Source of the DNA: Lachancea dasiensis
Taxonomy: Eukaryota > Ascomycota > Saccharomycetes > Saccharomycetales > Saccharomycetaceae
Reading direction: 5' to 3'
Assembly (NCBI GenBank): GCA_900074725.1
Contig: LT598458.1
Coordinates: forward strand, 1-64,000
Length of the DNA: 64,000 nt
The notes below the pieces were generated by a model. That model was not told where the DNA came from, searched no databases, and worked only from the letters and a program-made list of their open reading frames with translations. Position 1 is the stretch's first letter. Each line of letters begins with the position of its first letter. A program made the translations under genes and the position numbers. Positions 1-10,803 of this stretch are shown in pieces.

Positions 1-1544
1 TATTACCTCCCTCAACTCGACTTTACACCTCCCATACCAATACCTCGTACTTCCCCTTCCTCTCCGTCTTCTTATACTTTACCTTCTTATCACACATCAT
101 CTATACTTCTCTCCCTAGCCCAACAGCATAGCATACCTCGGTATCCACCCGTCCTCTCTACTTTCACTGCACTTACCCTTTTGGACCTCTTTATAATCCA
201 TAAACACTGCGAACTACCCACTCTTCATCTTCTGCCACAGTCGCTAGAACATCTAGAAACACTAATCCAATTTTTCACTAATCCAATTTTCAACACTAAT
301 CCGACTATCAACACTATCCATTTTTCATATTACCTCCCTCAACTCGACTTTCAGACCTAAAATCTCAATTTCGACCCTTCCCTAACTCACGAAGCGGAAG
401 TACAGAGAGCGCACAAAGACATGAAACACATAAACAAGACAACTGCTATTCTACCCACAGCGCCCCCTCTCCTCCCTGACTCCTCCTCGCTCTGCTACAC
501 CGCCTCGAAATCCCCCACCCATACACGAGTACACTCCCACACCACACTATAACGTCCTTGCTATCTTATACATCATTATATACGACACGAACCTCGGCAG
601 TTTAGACCCTCCAGATTTCGCCATTTTTTCCACCCTCTCCTGGATGTTAAGCACTCAATCGAGTCAGCAGCTCCAAAAGTAGCGTTCCGCAGCTTTCCCT
701 TGATGCAGCGCCCTGCTTCAGACTAGCCAGCCCCTCGCCATACGCTGTCCGGTCACGGGAGCACCACGCCCTTGTCATACACTCTTGATCACGGGACACT
801 ACGCCCGTTTCTACCTTCTACACCCAGACACCATCGTACCTCGGCTGTTTAGACCCTTCAGATTTTGCCATTTTTTCCACCCTCTCGTGAATGTTAAGCA
901 CTCAATCGATACGGCAGCTCCCAACTGTAGCATTCCGCACCTTACCTTGGGTGAGCTCCCTGCTTCAGACTAGCCAGCCCCTCGCCATACGGTGCCTGGT
1001 CATGGGAGCACTACGCCCCATCCCTACCCCTCCACCCAGACACCATCGTACCTCGGCTGTTTAGACCCTCCAGATTTCGCCATTTTTTCCGCCCTCTCCT
1101 GGATGTTAAGCACTCAATCGATTCGGCAGCTCACAAAAGTAGCGTTCCGCACATCCCCTTGGGTGAGCTCCCTGTCCCAGACTTGCCAGCCCTCGTCATA
1201 CACTCTTGATCACGGGAGCACTACGATCCTGGAAACACCGCTTGAAGCGGCTACCTCAACACCGGATCGCGTGACCCCCTCAAGCCCTAATTTGCGTCAG
1301 GCCTGGGTGGATTACAATATACGGTACACTCTTGATCACGGGAGCACTACGCCCGTTCCTACCGCCTCCACCCAGACACCATCGTACCTCGGCTGTTTAG
1401 ACCCTTGAGGTTTCCACACTTCCCGCACTATTTTTCAGCTTACGACCTCTATCATATTATGCACCCCAGGAGTAGCTCTAGAGTACCTCCAAATACGCCG
1501 CCCAGACTTGCACCACACTATAACGTCCTTACTTACTTCTAATA
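1..1544. repeat. Subtelomeric degenerate repeat region
   Basis: No gene is supported here. The first 24 bases recur at 328-351, and 261-320 holds a short imperfect array built on ACTAATCCAATTTT. A longer unit starting CCTCGGCTGTTTAGACCC recurs at 592, 839, 1051 and 1387 (the last copy short), so spacing is uneven: 247, 212 and 336 bases. The 20-mer CACCACACTATAACGTCCTT occurs at 540-559 and again at 1511-1530, bracketing the array. I see no telomeric simple repeat, so the left edge is subtelomeric rather than the chromosome end, or the assembly stops short. Small open frames inside the repeats are not conserved between units and are rejected as genes. Confidence 0.8.
592..1410 (+). repeat. 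Four-copy imperfect tandem array
   Basis: Three long units and one short unit share the core CCTCGGCTGTTTAGACCC, then a stretch containing GATGTTAAGCACTCAATCGA, then CACGGGAGCACTACGCCC and CCAGACACCATCGTA at the end. The third unit is longer because a segment beginning TACACTCTTGATCACGGGAG is present twice (from about 1199 and about 1325) around unrelated sequence. The copies differ at many bases, so the array is old or exchanges with other chromosome ends. A stray copy of the unit end (CCGGACACCATCGTACC, from about 1550) lies right at the 3' end of the helicase remnant, so array and helicase may travel as one subtelomeric element. Confidence 0.75.
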
Positions 1545-4093
1545 TTACACCCGGACACCATCGTACCGCACCCCCCTGGCGTACATCACTGCCACCACCA
1601 TGTACAGCGGCACACTCTGGTTGTCGCTCAGCTGCACGCCGACGCTCATCAGTCTCAGCCAGTGGGTAAACAGCTTCACCGCCGGCAGCTCCGGGAACCT
1701 CGTGTACACCGCCGAGCGAAACTCAAGGTTGTAAAACAATCCAAAATGCATCAGCTTGTACATGTACCACGCCACACGGACTTTCGGCGCCCGCCGCTCG
1801 CCCTTGACGTACACCCGGCGCTTCTCAAAGTCTTTGGCGCTGTTGTACAGGTACGCCATCTCCTGCTCGCCTTCAAAACTGCGCCGGGAGGTACTCTTCT
1901 GTCACAGGAAAAGTCACGCAGCCACGGCAGCTTGCGGCTGCGCCGTCTCAGCTGGACGCACTTCCAAGTCTCCCACGTAGGTGCGCTCGTGCACCGCTTC
2001 AACCTGCCAGCGTTGAAATAAGCTACGATCTCTCTGTCTTCCAGCATCTCCCATAGCCTGTTGTATTCCCTCTTGATCATGAGATCACCGCCGTCAAAGC
2101 CCGACGGCCTCTGGATCCGCATACGCCGGTCTAGCAGCGCATGGTAGTTACGGTACACCCGCCGATACGCGCCCATCACTGTGTCCCGATTCATGGCAAA
2201 CTCAATGAGCCAGCCGGGCAGCGTTTTCTCCATGCACAGGTGCAGCTCGTCCTCGTACTGATCTGGCGGGTAGATTCCACTGAGAAAGGCCATTGCTTCC
2301 TGCGCCATACTACGCAGGCTCTGCTCATGTCCCTCTGGCCGCTCTGACCAGCAGAGGCACGACACGCGCGGCTGCAAGCATCCTGCGCACTGCTCCTCCG
2401 TGTTGTATCTGAAGAGGATGATGTTAGCAAAGTAGCGATGGTCGATGCCGTAGAGAGTCATGTCCCGGTGCTCCAGCCCAGTGAACCCGAGAAACTCAAA
2501 CACACTAGCTTTCCCTTTGTACTTATCTCGCAAGAGCGATTTGAGCAGTGAAGTGCTCTGGGTGACGGTATCCTCGGGGGGAGAGGCAGACCGGCCATCT
2601 TCGGAAGAGCTACTGAGAAACACCCAGTCGTCAATAGGAGCTGCCGTACTAGTTGGCTGGTGTTTTTGTTTTTTGCTTTGGGGGCCATCTTCACAGCCCT
2701 CTTGGCGGTCCTCCCCTTGGCCCACCCCATTGAACAGCACTTGTCCACACAGCCGCCTGGTCTCCCCCGTCACACTGTCAAAGCTCCCACAGCATCCCGC
2801 ATGGCCCTTTTCCCCTCCCCCTCCTTGCGCAGCTCATAGTACCCGCAGATCTGCCGCGTAGGACACTTCGTATAGTCCATGTACATTGCACTGTCTCTCT
2901 TGTCCTTCCAGAACGAGTCGCTGTTCCACAGCGCTATCGCTATGCCGTGCTCCCGCACCCGTCCCACGCACTGGATGTACTCGGAAACCCTGGGCTCATA
3001 ATCGATCAGCAGCACCATCCGCAGCGATGCCACGTCGAGACCCTCCGCCACCAGCTTCGTGCCTATCAGCACATGCTGCCTCTCGTCGTGCAAAAACTGG
3101 TGCACACGCCGCACCTTCTCTTGTGTGTCAAGTCCCCCGTGGACATACGCTCCATTGAACCTCTGCTCGAGCTCCTTGAAAGCCTGCTCCACTTGGTGTT
3201 TTCTGCCCAGCACCAGGACGGCCTTGGCTTTGGGCTCGTGCGCAAACAGGCGCTCCAGCAACGTCGCTGCTTGAGACACTCCATCTCCCTCCAGCCGCAT
3301 CGCGTGCTTGTAGACGTGGGTCACTGCGGGCCGGCGAACGTAGTTCCGCAACTGGATGGGCACGTTCTTGAGTCGGCAATCCTCACCCTCTCCGCTCCAG
3401 GTGTGCTCAAGGTGCACACTGCCCCCGAACCCCAGCGTGCGCAGTGCTTTTGGAGCCGTGTTTTGAGCCCCCGTCGCGGTGACGAGAACCACTCGCTCGA
3501 AGTGCTGTGTACGGCACAAATACAAAGGACACCATGCCATGATTCCGCCGTGCGTGGCAGATGAGTGAAAGCTGAAACAACAGGGTCTTGCCAAACCCGG
3601 TCGGGGCCTGGACTGCGACAACCTTGGGCCCACCCAGGTAGACATCCACACACGCCATACTCTGCTCAATGCTCTTAAAGACAAAGTCGCTACCGTACAG
3701 CTCTTTGCCAGCCATGACCAGGTCCTCTGCGCTGCGCTCGTCGTGGACATACGCTCCATTGAACGTCCGCTTCTGAGCATCTGCCAACACCACCTCCGGA
3801 TCGCTCTCAAGCCCCAACCACCGTATCCACCGCTTGGAGATCTCCTCCTGCATGGAATATGCCGTTGAGTGGTCCACTCCCTCAAACGTGAACTTGTCCA
3901 CGCCGTACACTTGCATCCCTGTTTGCACCGAGTGTCCTGCCAGAAGCTCTGATGCAGCAATCCGCATGGGCTCCGTATCGCCTAGCTCGTCGCGGAGATA
4001 CCGCCGCGTGACTGCAATCATCCCGTGTCTCATCTGGCGAAAGTTGAGTCTTTCGCGCGGCGCTGTAGTCTTGGGTGCGGCTGCCACCGTCAT
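1545..4093 (-). pseudogene. Broken subtelomeric SF2 (RecQ/TLH- or Y'-like) helicase
   Basis: Helicase-like coding sequence is spread over several reading frames on the minus strand, running towards the left end. The first part (3407-4093, starting MTVAAAPKTT) carries a Walker A motif, QAPTGFGKTLLFQ, and the motif Ia-like FVFVPYTALRAS. The second part carries LVTATGA (motif III), IGTKLVAEGLDVASL (motif V) and QCVGRVRE (motif VI). A third part (1751-2773) has a CxxC-type cysteine cluster (CAGCLQPRVSCLC), and a short tail lies at 1545-1859. Motif II (DEAD/DEAH) is not visible: the frame runs from motif Ia almost straight into motif III, so an internal deletion has probably removed Walker B. Several frames and lost catalytic sequence make activity very unlikely. 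Related helicase genes are a common subtelomeric feature of yeasts. Confidence 0.8.
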
Positions 4094-4172
4094 CTCGTCA
4101 GAATTGTATAAATACCAGGCCTTTGTTCATGTAACAGAGCCAACTCTAATGCCTAAAATAATCACGGAGATA

Positions 4173-4379
4173 AATAGAATTCCATAGATCCAAGTAACTC
4201 ATCTTACCATGTCTATCAACGAATTACAAGATAAATTTAGCAAGCTTTCTACTAGTGAATCACATTCGCCTCAATAAATAGAATTCCCTATCCAAGTCAC
4301 TCATCTTACAATGTCTATGAACAACGTACAAGACAAATTCAGTAAGCTTTCTACTAATGAATCAGATTTGCCTCAATAA
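4173..4379 (+). repeat. 102-bp tandem duplication with two 22-codon mini-ORFs
   Basis: Two direct copies start near 4173 (ATAAATAGAATTCC) and 4274. Each holds a short frame of 22 codons plus TAA: 4209-4277 reads MSINELQDKFSKLSTSES then HSPQ, and 4311-4379 reads MSMNNVQDKFSKLSTNES then DLPQ. The ATG-to-ATG period is 102 bases. Within the frames there are no indels, and the mini-ORF ends at the same place in both copies. Several differences are synonymous (GAT/GAC, TTT/TTC, AGC/AGT). This could be two decayed 5' ends of a lost gene family, a pair of short translated frames, or chance. The segment lies between the 5' end of the helicase remnant and the 3' end of the DUR3-like pseudogene. Confidence 0.6.
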
Positions 4380-4396
4380 TACTTTTCGCCAAAACT

Positions 4397-6406
4397 TTAG
4401 ATGTCGCGCGCTTTAGCATCCGTCTCAATGCTGACATCGATAACCTTCTCAATTCCTTCAATAACACAGGAGGGTTGAGCTGATAGCAACTCTTTTTCTT
4501 CCTTTTGTTGCTTTCCAGTGGAAATGTTCCATAGTTTGCGTAGTGTTTCTCTGCTCTGGTAAACTGGCAATAAAATGATAATTGTGGCGGCAAGTAGAAG
4601 CCAAATCATGACAACAATTACCCAGCCACGGAAGAACCTCCTCGAATAGATGTAATTTTGACCGTACATGGGCATTGGTATCAAAAAGATCAAAATAAAG
4701 AATAGTGACCATGCAATGATCTGGGAGTATAAGGAGTATTTTCTTAGTTCTTGCTTCTCTTTAGGATCAGTGATTTTCATAGCTGTGGCTTCTTCGACGG
4801 TAGCATCATCGGCAGCAACGAAATTTCATCTAGACTGTCAAAGTCGTAAGGAGTTTCGTCAGGTTTCACTAAAGAAATGATGACAATGAAGATCAGGGAG
4901 CCAAAAAGACCGATGAAGTTACCAACCGCACATGAATATTGTTGGCCAAGCGTGTCTTTGTTGACACTGCCGTAGAAGGCCTTGGCAGAACCGCACCAGC
5001 TAATAAGTGCGACAATTGAAGCCAAAGGTGGACCAACAACAATAGAAAGCTTGGTCATTCTACTCCAGAAGAGACTCAAAGTGAAAGCAAATACACCAGG
5101 TCCCAGAATGACACCAATGAAACTGATAATCCAACTGATGGTGATGCCAATATAATTGAACACGACTGTCAAACCACCCATAGCCAACGCAAAGAGGGTG
5201 ACACAGATGTGGGTGACGCTGACAAGCTGCTTACCACTAGCTCTTGGATTAATGTAGGCCCGGTAGACATCGTAGGTGACAACAGAAGAGAAACCGATCA
5301 GTTCAGCAGAAGTGGCAGAAGTGGCCGCTAGCCAGATCATAAGTAGACCTGCAGCGCATCCACTCTTTCCCAAAGTCAGAAACAGCCCGTAGAGCATAGG
5401 AATACCCTCATTGACAAGGGTGGTTGGGACCAAATTTGGATAAGTCGGGGATGCAGGGTCGTTGACCAAAGCCAGGTTTGCCAAGGAAGAAGCCAAGGAA
5501 AGAGCCAATGGAATAACTAGCCAACATAGACCACCTAGAAAGTAGCCAAACATACTAGACTTTGGCTTAGCAGCAATCGCCTTTTGAGAGTAAGATGGGT
5601 CGCAAAACACAGTGGAGAAACCGCCGATGACGATGTTCCAACCGTTCAGCAAGGCAGTCTTGTTGGTCCAAGTCAGGTAAGACCCCTTGTAGCCTGCCGA
5701 TGGATGTTCTTTAGCAACCTCGGTGAGCATATCGTACATCTTGTCGATAGAACCAATTTTTTCCGATCTCGTGTAGGTGTTGAAGATGCTGATGATGATC
5801 ACAAGGTAAATGATGATGGTATGGAACCAGTCTGAAATAAAGGTACTCTTAAGCCCACCGATGACGGTAAACACAAACACACCAATTGGCAAGAGCATGG
5901 CAGCAGCGACTAAATGCTTGCCGGTGATGACATGAATGGCCTGGCAACCTCCCAGCAGCAGCATCGCAGAAATAATAACATTGGTACCCAAAGCGTAAAA
6001 GAGCATCACCCAGTGAGCGACCCTGCCAAATCTGGCTTTGACAATCTCAAGAATTGTGTGGGCACCAGGAGCCTTCCGTTTTATTTCCAACGCCAGGACA
6101 GAAAAGAAGGTAATTTGGATTGTGAACGCAAATGCATACCAGGCACCTCCACAAATACCATACGAATACGCCATCCCACTTGATGTCAGTAGCGTGCCGG
6201 GCCAGGTCCATGATGATACCGACGGCTGATGCGATCAGACCGGACGAGGTGTTGCGACCCGAGGTGGTGAATCGTTCCGAGTTCTGTTTCTCGTCGAGTA
6301 GACTCGACAGAATCCTTGTGATGAAGATCATCAGTGCTGCAAACCCGGCAGCTAGCACAAGTATATAGCAGTAACCATAAGCTTGCTCTAGAATTGGCTC
6401 AACCAT
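4397..6406 (-). pseudogene. DUR3: DUR3-type urea/polyamine transporter, frameshifted
   Basis: This is a sodium:solute symporter (SSS) family protein resembling yeast Dur3, which imports urea and polyamines across the plasma membrane. The start at 6406 (MVEPILEQAYGYCY) leads into the first membrane segment and a FTTSGRN stretch matching Dur3 FTTAGRS. The middle (about 4777-6174) holds a long run of membrane helices with SAELIGFSSVVTYDVYR, and the tail has IPMPMYGQNYIYSRRFFRGW, matching the Dur3 C-terminus. The three parts are not in one frame. Near 6218-6222 one extra G seems to break the frame (downstream then reads SSWTWPGTLLTSS, as in Dur3). Near 4808-4812 a second shift returns to the first frame. 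Two breaks in an otherwise well-kept gene suggest recent loss, although assembly error is possible. It is divergent to an intact formamidase gene. Confidence 0.85.
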
Positions 6407-7314
6407 TGCGAAAAGTGCTGCTAGTTTATGTTCCCGCTATGATGCTGTGTTGAAAGTGCTGGCTGGTGACTTCTATCGCTCGTTTTATACAGTCAGGATA
6501 GCGAGGATTCGTATTGGCAAGGCCGTCGCATTCTCACATGGCTAAATACAGCTATTATTGCCCGAAAGACAGAGCAACGCACAAGAAGACGAGATGAGTT
6601 AGGGGGTATATTGTCTCGCGTTTATCAGTTTTATCATTCTCTGCTTTGTGGTTTCCTGTGAAAGATATCCATCATCTACCTATCTTGCCTGCATAACCTT
6701 GTTGGTTTTTCGAAACGGTTATCCAGCGATATTCCGGCTGTTGCGTACTTGGCATCAGCGCTATCGCACTCGGATAAGGCTCCGAGAGATACCCGACCAC
6801 TATGCAGACATTGTGATCAGTTGACGCTGCAGCAGGTGCAGCACTAATCAGGGGGGTGTTGGAAGCAGTCGACTGATGTGGCTAGCCCTTAGCTCGGTAT
6901 CAGTTTGTTATTACATCTGTATCGCATGCTTGCTACAAGTGTAGAGCGCAATTTGGCCTTTTGGGGCAAAAGCTTTCTTGGTTATGGCATTCACGATGCC
7001 TGACAACCGACCGATATATCCTTCGAGCGTCCGTTCTAGGGGGTTCTTATTGTGGCGCTTCTCACAGCTCGAGGTATTTGTCCATAGGCACGGCTCTCTA
7101 ATTTACGTTGATCAGCGATGAGGGGAACCCTTATCTCGATTGATAAGTATTTCGACTGTTGATAAATTAAAGCTACAGTCAGAATCGAGGTTATTAAGAA
7201 GACCAGCCGCAGAAAACAAGTAGTATATAAAGTATCTATGCGACATATAGTGCTCAATTGAATAAGGGCGTCTGTTTAGATTCAAGTACTAGAGACGTGT
7301 GACTTCCCCCAATC
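6407..7314. promoter_or_regulatory. Divergent promoter, transporter remnant and formamidase, GATA sites
   Basis: This gene-free interval holds GATAAG-type sites at 6773-6778 (GATAAG), 7130-7135 (CTTATC) and 7142-7147 (GATAAG), with further TTATC cores near 6622 and 6719. These are the sites of Gln3/Gat1-type GATA factors that mediate nitrogen catabolite repression. A TATA-like TATATAAA lies at 7224-7231, about 84 bases before the formamidase ATG. Nitrogen control of the pair is inferred from the sites and the gene functions. Confidence 0.5.
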
Positions 7315-8580
7315 ATGTCCGAGTACATTGTTAAAATCGATTTAGACAAGCCCGCTTACGAACAGGCTGGCGTACACAACCGTTGGCATCCAGACGTACC
7401 GGCTAATGCCAGTATTAAACAGAACAAATCGTACAAGGCCGAATGTTTCGACTGGACAGGCGGTCAAGTCGGCAACAATGACTCTGCTGATGATATCAAG
7501 TACTGCGATTTGAGCAGAATACACTATTTGTCTGGACCATTTTTTGTGGAAGACTGCGAGCCGGGCGACGTCCTGAAAGTTAGTATCCAGGACGTCCAAC
7601 CTCTCGAACGTCAGCCTTGGGGTTATTGTGGTGTCTTCGCCAAGGAAAATGGTGGTGGATTTCTTGACAAACATTACCCTAAGGCAGCAAAGGCCGTATT
7701 TGACTTTGAAGGTATTTATGCCACTTCTCGTCACATTCCCGGTGTGAAGTTCCCAGGTATCTGCCACCCGGGCATTATAGGCGTTCTGCCAAGTCATGAA
7801 GTGCTAGCAGAATGGAACTCTCGTGAAACGACTCTCGTTCAGGCCCACCCTCACGCCGATTTCGTCATGGCCAATTTGCCGAACGAACACGGCGCCTATG
7901 CTGGAATCAACGCCACTGAGGAACAGCAAAAAGCAGTAGCTAGCTACGGTGCGCGTACCATTCCGGGCCGTCCAGAAAATGGGGGTAACTGTGACATTAA
8001 AGCCCTCACCCGGGGCTCGACGGTTTATCTGCCCACCTATTTGCCAGGTGGTATGCTCTCACTTGGTGATCTTCACTTTTCTCAAGGGGATGGTGAAATT
8101 AGCTTCTGTGGTGCCATCGAAATGGCCGGCTGCATTACGTTTAGCGTCTCCGTAATAAAGAACGGTATGAGGAAACTCGCGATGAAATCTCCAATGTACT
8201 TGCCGTCACCAGTCGCTCCACGTTTTGGACCCGACCGTTACTTGACATTCGAAGGCTTCAGTGTTGATGAAGAGGGTAATCAGCTTTGCCTAGATACCAC
8301 CGTGGCCTACCGTCAGACATGTCTTCGTGTGATCGAGTACCTGCGTAGATATGGTTACAACGATTACCAGATTTATCTACTGTTGTCCACCGCACCAATT
8401 GAGGGTCATATAGCGGGCATTGTCGATGTTCCGAACAGTTGTACTACCATCGGGCTGCCTATGGATATCTTTGACTTTGACATCTCCCCAGAAGGGGAGG
8501 TGGTGAAGAAAGATATGAGCAACTGCGCTTTTGCCGAAGACGATCTAAGAGAAGGATTTGCATTCACCAAGGAACTGTAA
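7315..8580 (+). CDS. Formamidase / acetamidase (FmdA family)
   Basis: The 421-residue cytosolic protein matches the FmdA/AmdA family, which hydrolyses formamide (and some short amides) to the acid plus ammonia. Family signatures are visible: FFVEDCEPGDVLKV near residue 80, AHPHADFVMANLP in the middle, GGNCDIKALTRG followed by YLPTYLPGGMLSLGDLHF and QGDGE, and EGHIAGIVDVPNS near the C-terminus. The length is normal and the frame is unbroken. The start is the first ATG after the TATA-like box. S. cerevisiae lacks this gene, while many other fungi have it for use of formamide as nitrogen source. It is divergent to a DUR3-type transporter pseudogene, and GATA sites lie between them, so a nitrogen-scavenging role is likely. 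I cannot tell formamidase from acetamidase specificity from sequence alone. Confidence 0.9.
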   Translation: MSEYIVKIDLDKPAYEQAGVHNRWHPDVPANASIKQNKSYKAECFDWTGGQVGNNDSADDIKYCDLSRIHYLSGPFFVEDCEPGDVLKVSIQDVQPLERQPWGYCGVFAKENGGGFLDKHYPKAAKAVFDFEGIYATSRHIPGVKFPGICHPGIIGVLPSHEVLAEWNSRETTLVQAHPHADFVMANLPNEHGAYAGINATEEQQKAVASYGARTIPGRPENGGNCDIKALTRGSTVYLPTYLPGGMLSLGDLHFSQGDGEISFCGAIEMAGCITFSVSVIKNGMRKLAMKSPMYLPSPVAPRFGPDRYLTFEGFSVDEEGNQLCLDTTVAYRQTCLRVIEYLRRYGYNDYQIYLLLSTAPIEGHIAGIVDVPNSCTTIGLPMDIFDFDISPEGEVVKKDMSNCAFAEDDLREGFAFTKEL

Positions 8581-9335
8581 TGACATATATGTGTATCCTA
8601 GAAGGGACTCCTATCTAAAACTATAAGTATATGTTGATAGAGAGCCCTATTCTGGAAAAAAGCGGGAGATCCTCCAGTGATCTAGAACACAATTGTAAAG
8701 ACAACCAAGAAACTGGCGGCTTTGATGGGATATTGATATCACTAAACTCAGGGAGCCTGTGCTGCGTTTGTATTCCCAGCCGTGAAATTTTCGTTCAGTA
8801 AGTACTCCATTCCTTTGTAAAAGCCCCCATTTTGCATGCTATGACAATCAATGAAAACACTGACAGCACTATGTATGCATTTACATTCCATCCTTTCACA
8901 TATTTCAGCTCTCGAAATTTTCATTGCTCGAACTTATGGAGCCGCGCTGATCATCATTCTTCCATAATAATTTGCTAGCTATCAGCACCGTAAAAATATT
9001 AATAAGCATAACTTTGAAATCAATCCATATTTCTACAATCCCATGTCAAGGTTTGCCGTACGCCTCGAAAGCTGCTAGTTGCCACTCGTAACAACAAACT
9101 ATTCAATGTTTACGTTCTTTCCGTATCGCTTGTAGTGCGCGAGATGTATTAAACAATTACTAAGACCACGATGTACACAGGCAAAACACATTGAACACGT
9201 ACGATTATCTACCGCCCTTGGTAATGAACTTTATCCAAGCCAATGCCAGCTCAACGGACACTTCGAGTATAAAATGCACCTCCTTGGACATTTTAACCTG
9301 GACCTTCCTCCCTTTCCACACACCTCATCACGAAA
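8581..9335. other. Intergenic, no gene seen; promoter of GST-like gene
   Basis: This AT-rich interval lies between two tandem genes. The formamidase 3' region comes first. A TATA-like TATAAAA at 9268-9274 lies about 65 bases before the ATG of the GST-like gene. I see no further open frame or RNA gene. Confidence 0.6.
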
Positions 9336-9989
9336 ATGACCGCTGGAACACTATACGCTATTAAGAATGCAAGGGGGATGCTGCCCCGGGCTCTAGTTGA
9401 GTGGCTCGAACTGGACATCGAGCTCGTCAACCCTAGTGACAAAGCTGAGGAGTTTAAAAGTTTATTTCCCTTGGGAAAGAACCCCGCCTATCAGGGCCGC
9501 GATGGCTTTCAATTGACCGAAGTTATCGCAGTTCTGTACTACCTGGTCAACTTGAAGGGTGATGCAGAGTTAGAGAAGACATTTTACGGAACCACGCTCG
9601 AGGAACGTTCTCAAGTGCTCAGATTTTTGTCTTATACAAACCATGAAATTACCCAAAGCACAATTGCGGTGGTTACAGCAGCTAGATCCAATGCGGCGCA
9701 AGAGCATTATGATGAAAAGCTCTCCCAGTGTCTTGCATGCTTCGGGTACTTGGAGAAGCGCTTGACGGAACACGAGTTTCTCGTGGATGACCAAATCACT
9801 ATTGCCGATTTGTTCACTGCCACTATATGCGCAACTCTGTATGGATTTGCGCTTGGAAAGGATAAGTTTGGTGGCTTTTCCAAGCTCAGTGAATGGCTCT
9901 CCAAGGTTTTGCAGCACCCAGTGTTGAAGGGCAAAGTTGACACTTCAACGTTTGTAGAGACTACCATTTCACTTCCTCCAACTAAATGA
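9336..9989 (+). CDS. GST-like eEF1B-gamma N-domain protein (YGR201C-like)
   Basis: The 217-residue protein has a glutathione-S-transferase-like fold order: a thioredoxin-like N-terminus (MTAGTLYAIKNARGMLP), then NPAYQGRDGFQLTEVIAVLYYL (the segment resembling the GSH-contact region in eEF1B-gamma proteins), then an all-helical C-domain with FLVDDQITIADLFTA, the conserved helix N-cap motif of GST C-domains. It stops where eEF1B-gamma proteins (TEF4, CAM1) continue into a linker and EF1G domain, so it resembles the short stand-alone paralogue YGR201C of S. cerevisiae. Enzymatic activity is unknown in that group. A TATA-like box lies about 65 bases upstream. It could act as a GST or as a translation-elongation-related protein; the family assignment is firm, the role is not. 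Confidence 0.85.
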   Translation: MTAGTLYAIKNARGMLPRALVEWLELDIELVNPSDKAEEFKSLFPLGKNPAYQGRDGFQLTEVIAVLYYLVNLKGDAELEKTFYGTTLEERSQVLRFLSYTNHEITQSTIAVVTAARSNAAQEHYDEKLSQCLACFGYLEKRLTEHEFLVDDQITIADLFTATICATLYGFALGKDKFGGFSKLSEWLSKVLQHPVLKGKVDTSTFVETTISLPPTK

Positions 9990-10803
9990 TAGATATTTGT
10001 AGGCCAGTGAGTGCCGATCCTACATGTGGTAATCTGGTAAATGTTTTTATCAACCATTCTTCTCCGGAGTCACCCAAACTCCGGTGCACATTAAATGGTG
10101 AGGTCAACTGTGATTGACATCGCTTAGCATCAGGTATTTATAGAAGGAAACAATCTAGTCCATCATAAAATTGTACAATCAATTCCATTTGAAATTCAAG
10201 TTGTTAAAGCAAACTGGGCAAGTTTTGCATCACCTACAGCTGAAATAAGGTTGCTTTTCCCAAAAAATTCTCTATGCCAACAGATGTGAGGCCATAAATT
10301 GCAGCTTCGTAACAAGGTCTCTCGATAGCGAGCGGAGATCGGAACTAAATCCTAATTGGCCACCTAGCATGAGCACGTAAATATAAGGTTTATCAGTTGG
10401 GATGCTGCAACAGCCAAGACATTGTCAATGAATCTTATCCAAAAGGTCAAAAGTTGCAGTTCCGCCACCCTGCTGTCTTCCTCCGTGATTGAACACAAAA
10501 ATGCCTTCCATACTAGCATTGACTTCTTGAACAGACTGCACGGCTTCTAAAAGGATGGGATTCTCAGAGTTATACAAAGAAACTGAGGGTCATTCTACCC
10601 CTGCACGAAGGCAACTCTCTCGTAAAGATACGGTACAATGTGAATAAGAATCCTGGACAGGGCACCACTACAATATGATTGAAGCTCACAACATGTATTT
10701 GCCACATAATATATACCACTGTTTTGGCCTGACAACCTTGATTAACTATTTTCGACAGATGTCCAAGTCAAAAACTTATTGTGACAAAAGTACCATCAAA
10801 AGT
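9990..10803. other. Convergent intergenic region, nothing recognised
   Basis: Two genes end towards each other here, so mainly 3' untranslated and terminator sequence is expected. I see no conserved open frame, tRNA-like box B or repeat. The interval is long for a convergent gap in yeast (814 bases), as is common near chromosome ends. Confidence 0.5.

Noticed and set aside
785-1408. Open frames inside the subtelomeric repeats
   Set aside because: The frames are not kept between repeat units, have low-complexity Pro/Ser/Thr composition and no recognisable domain.
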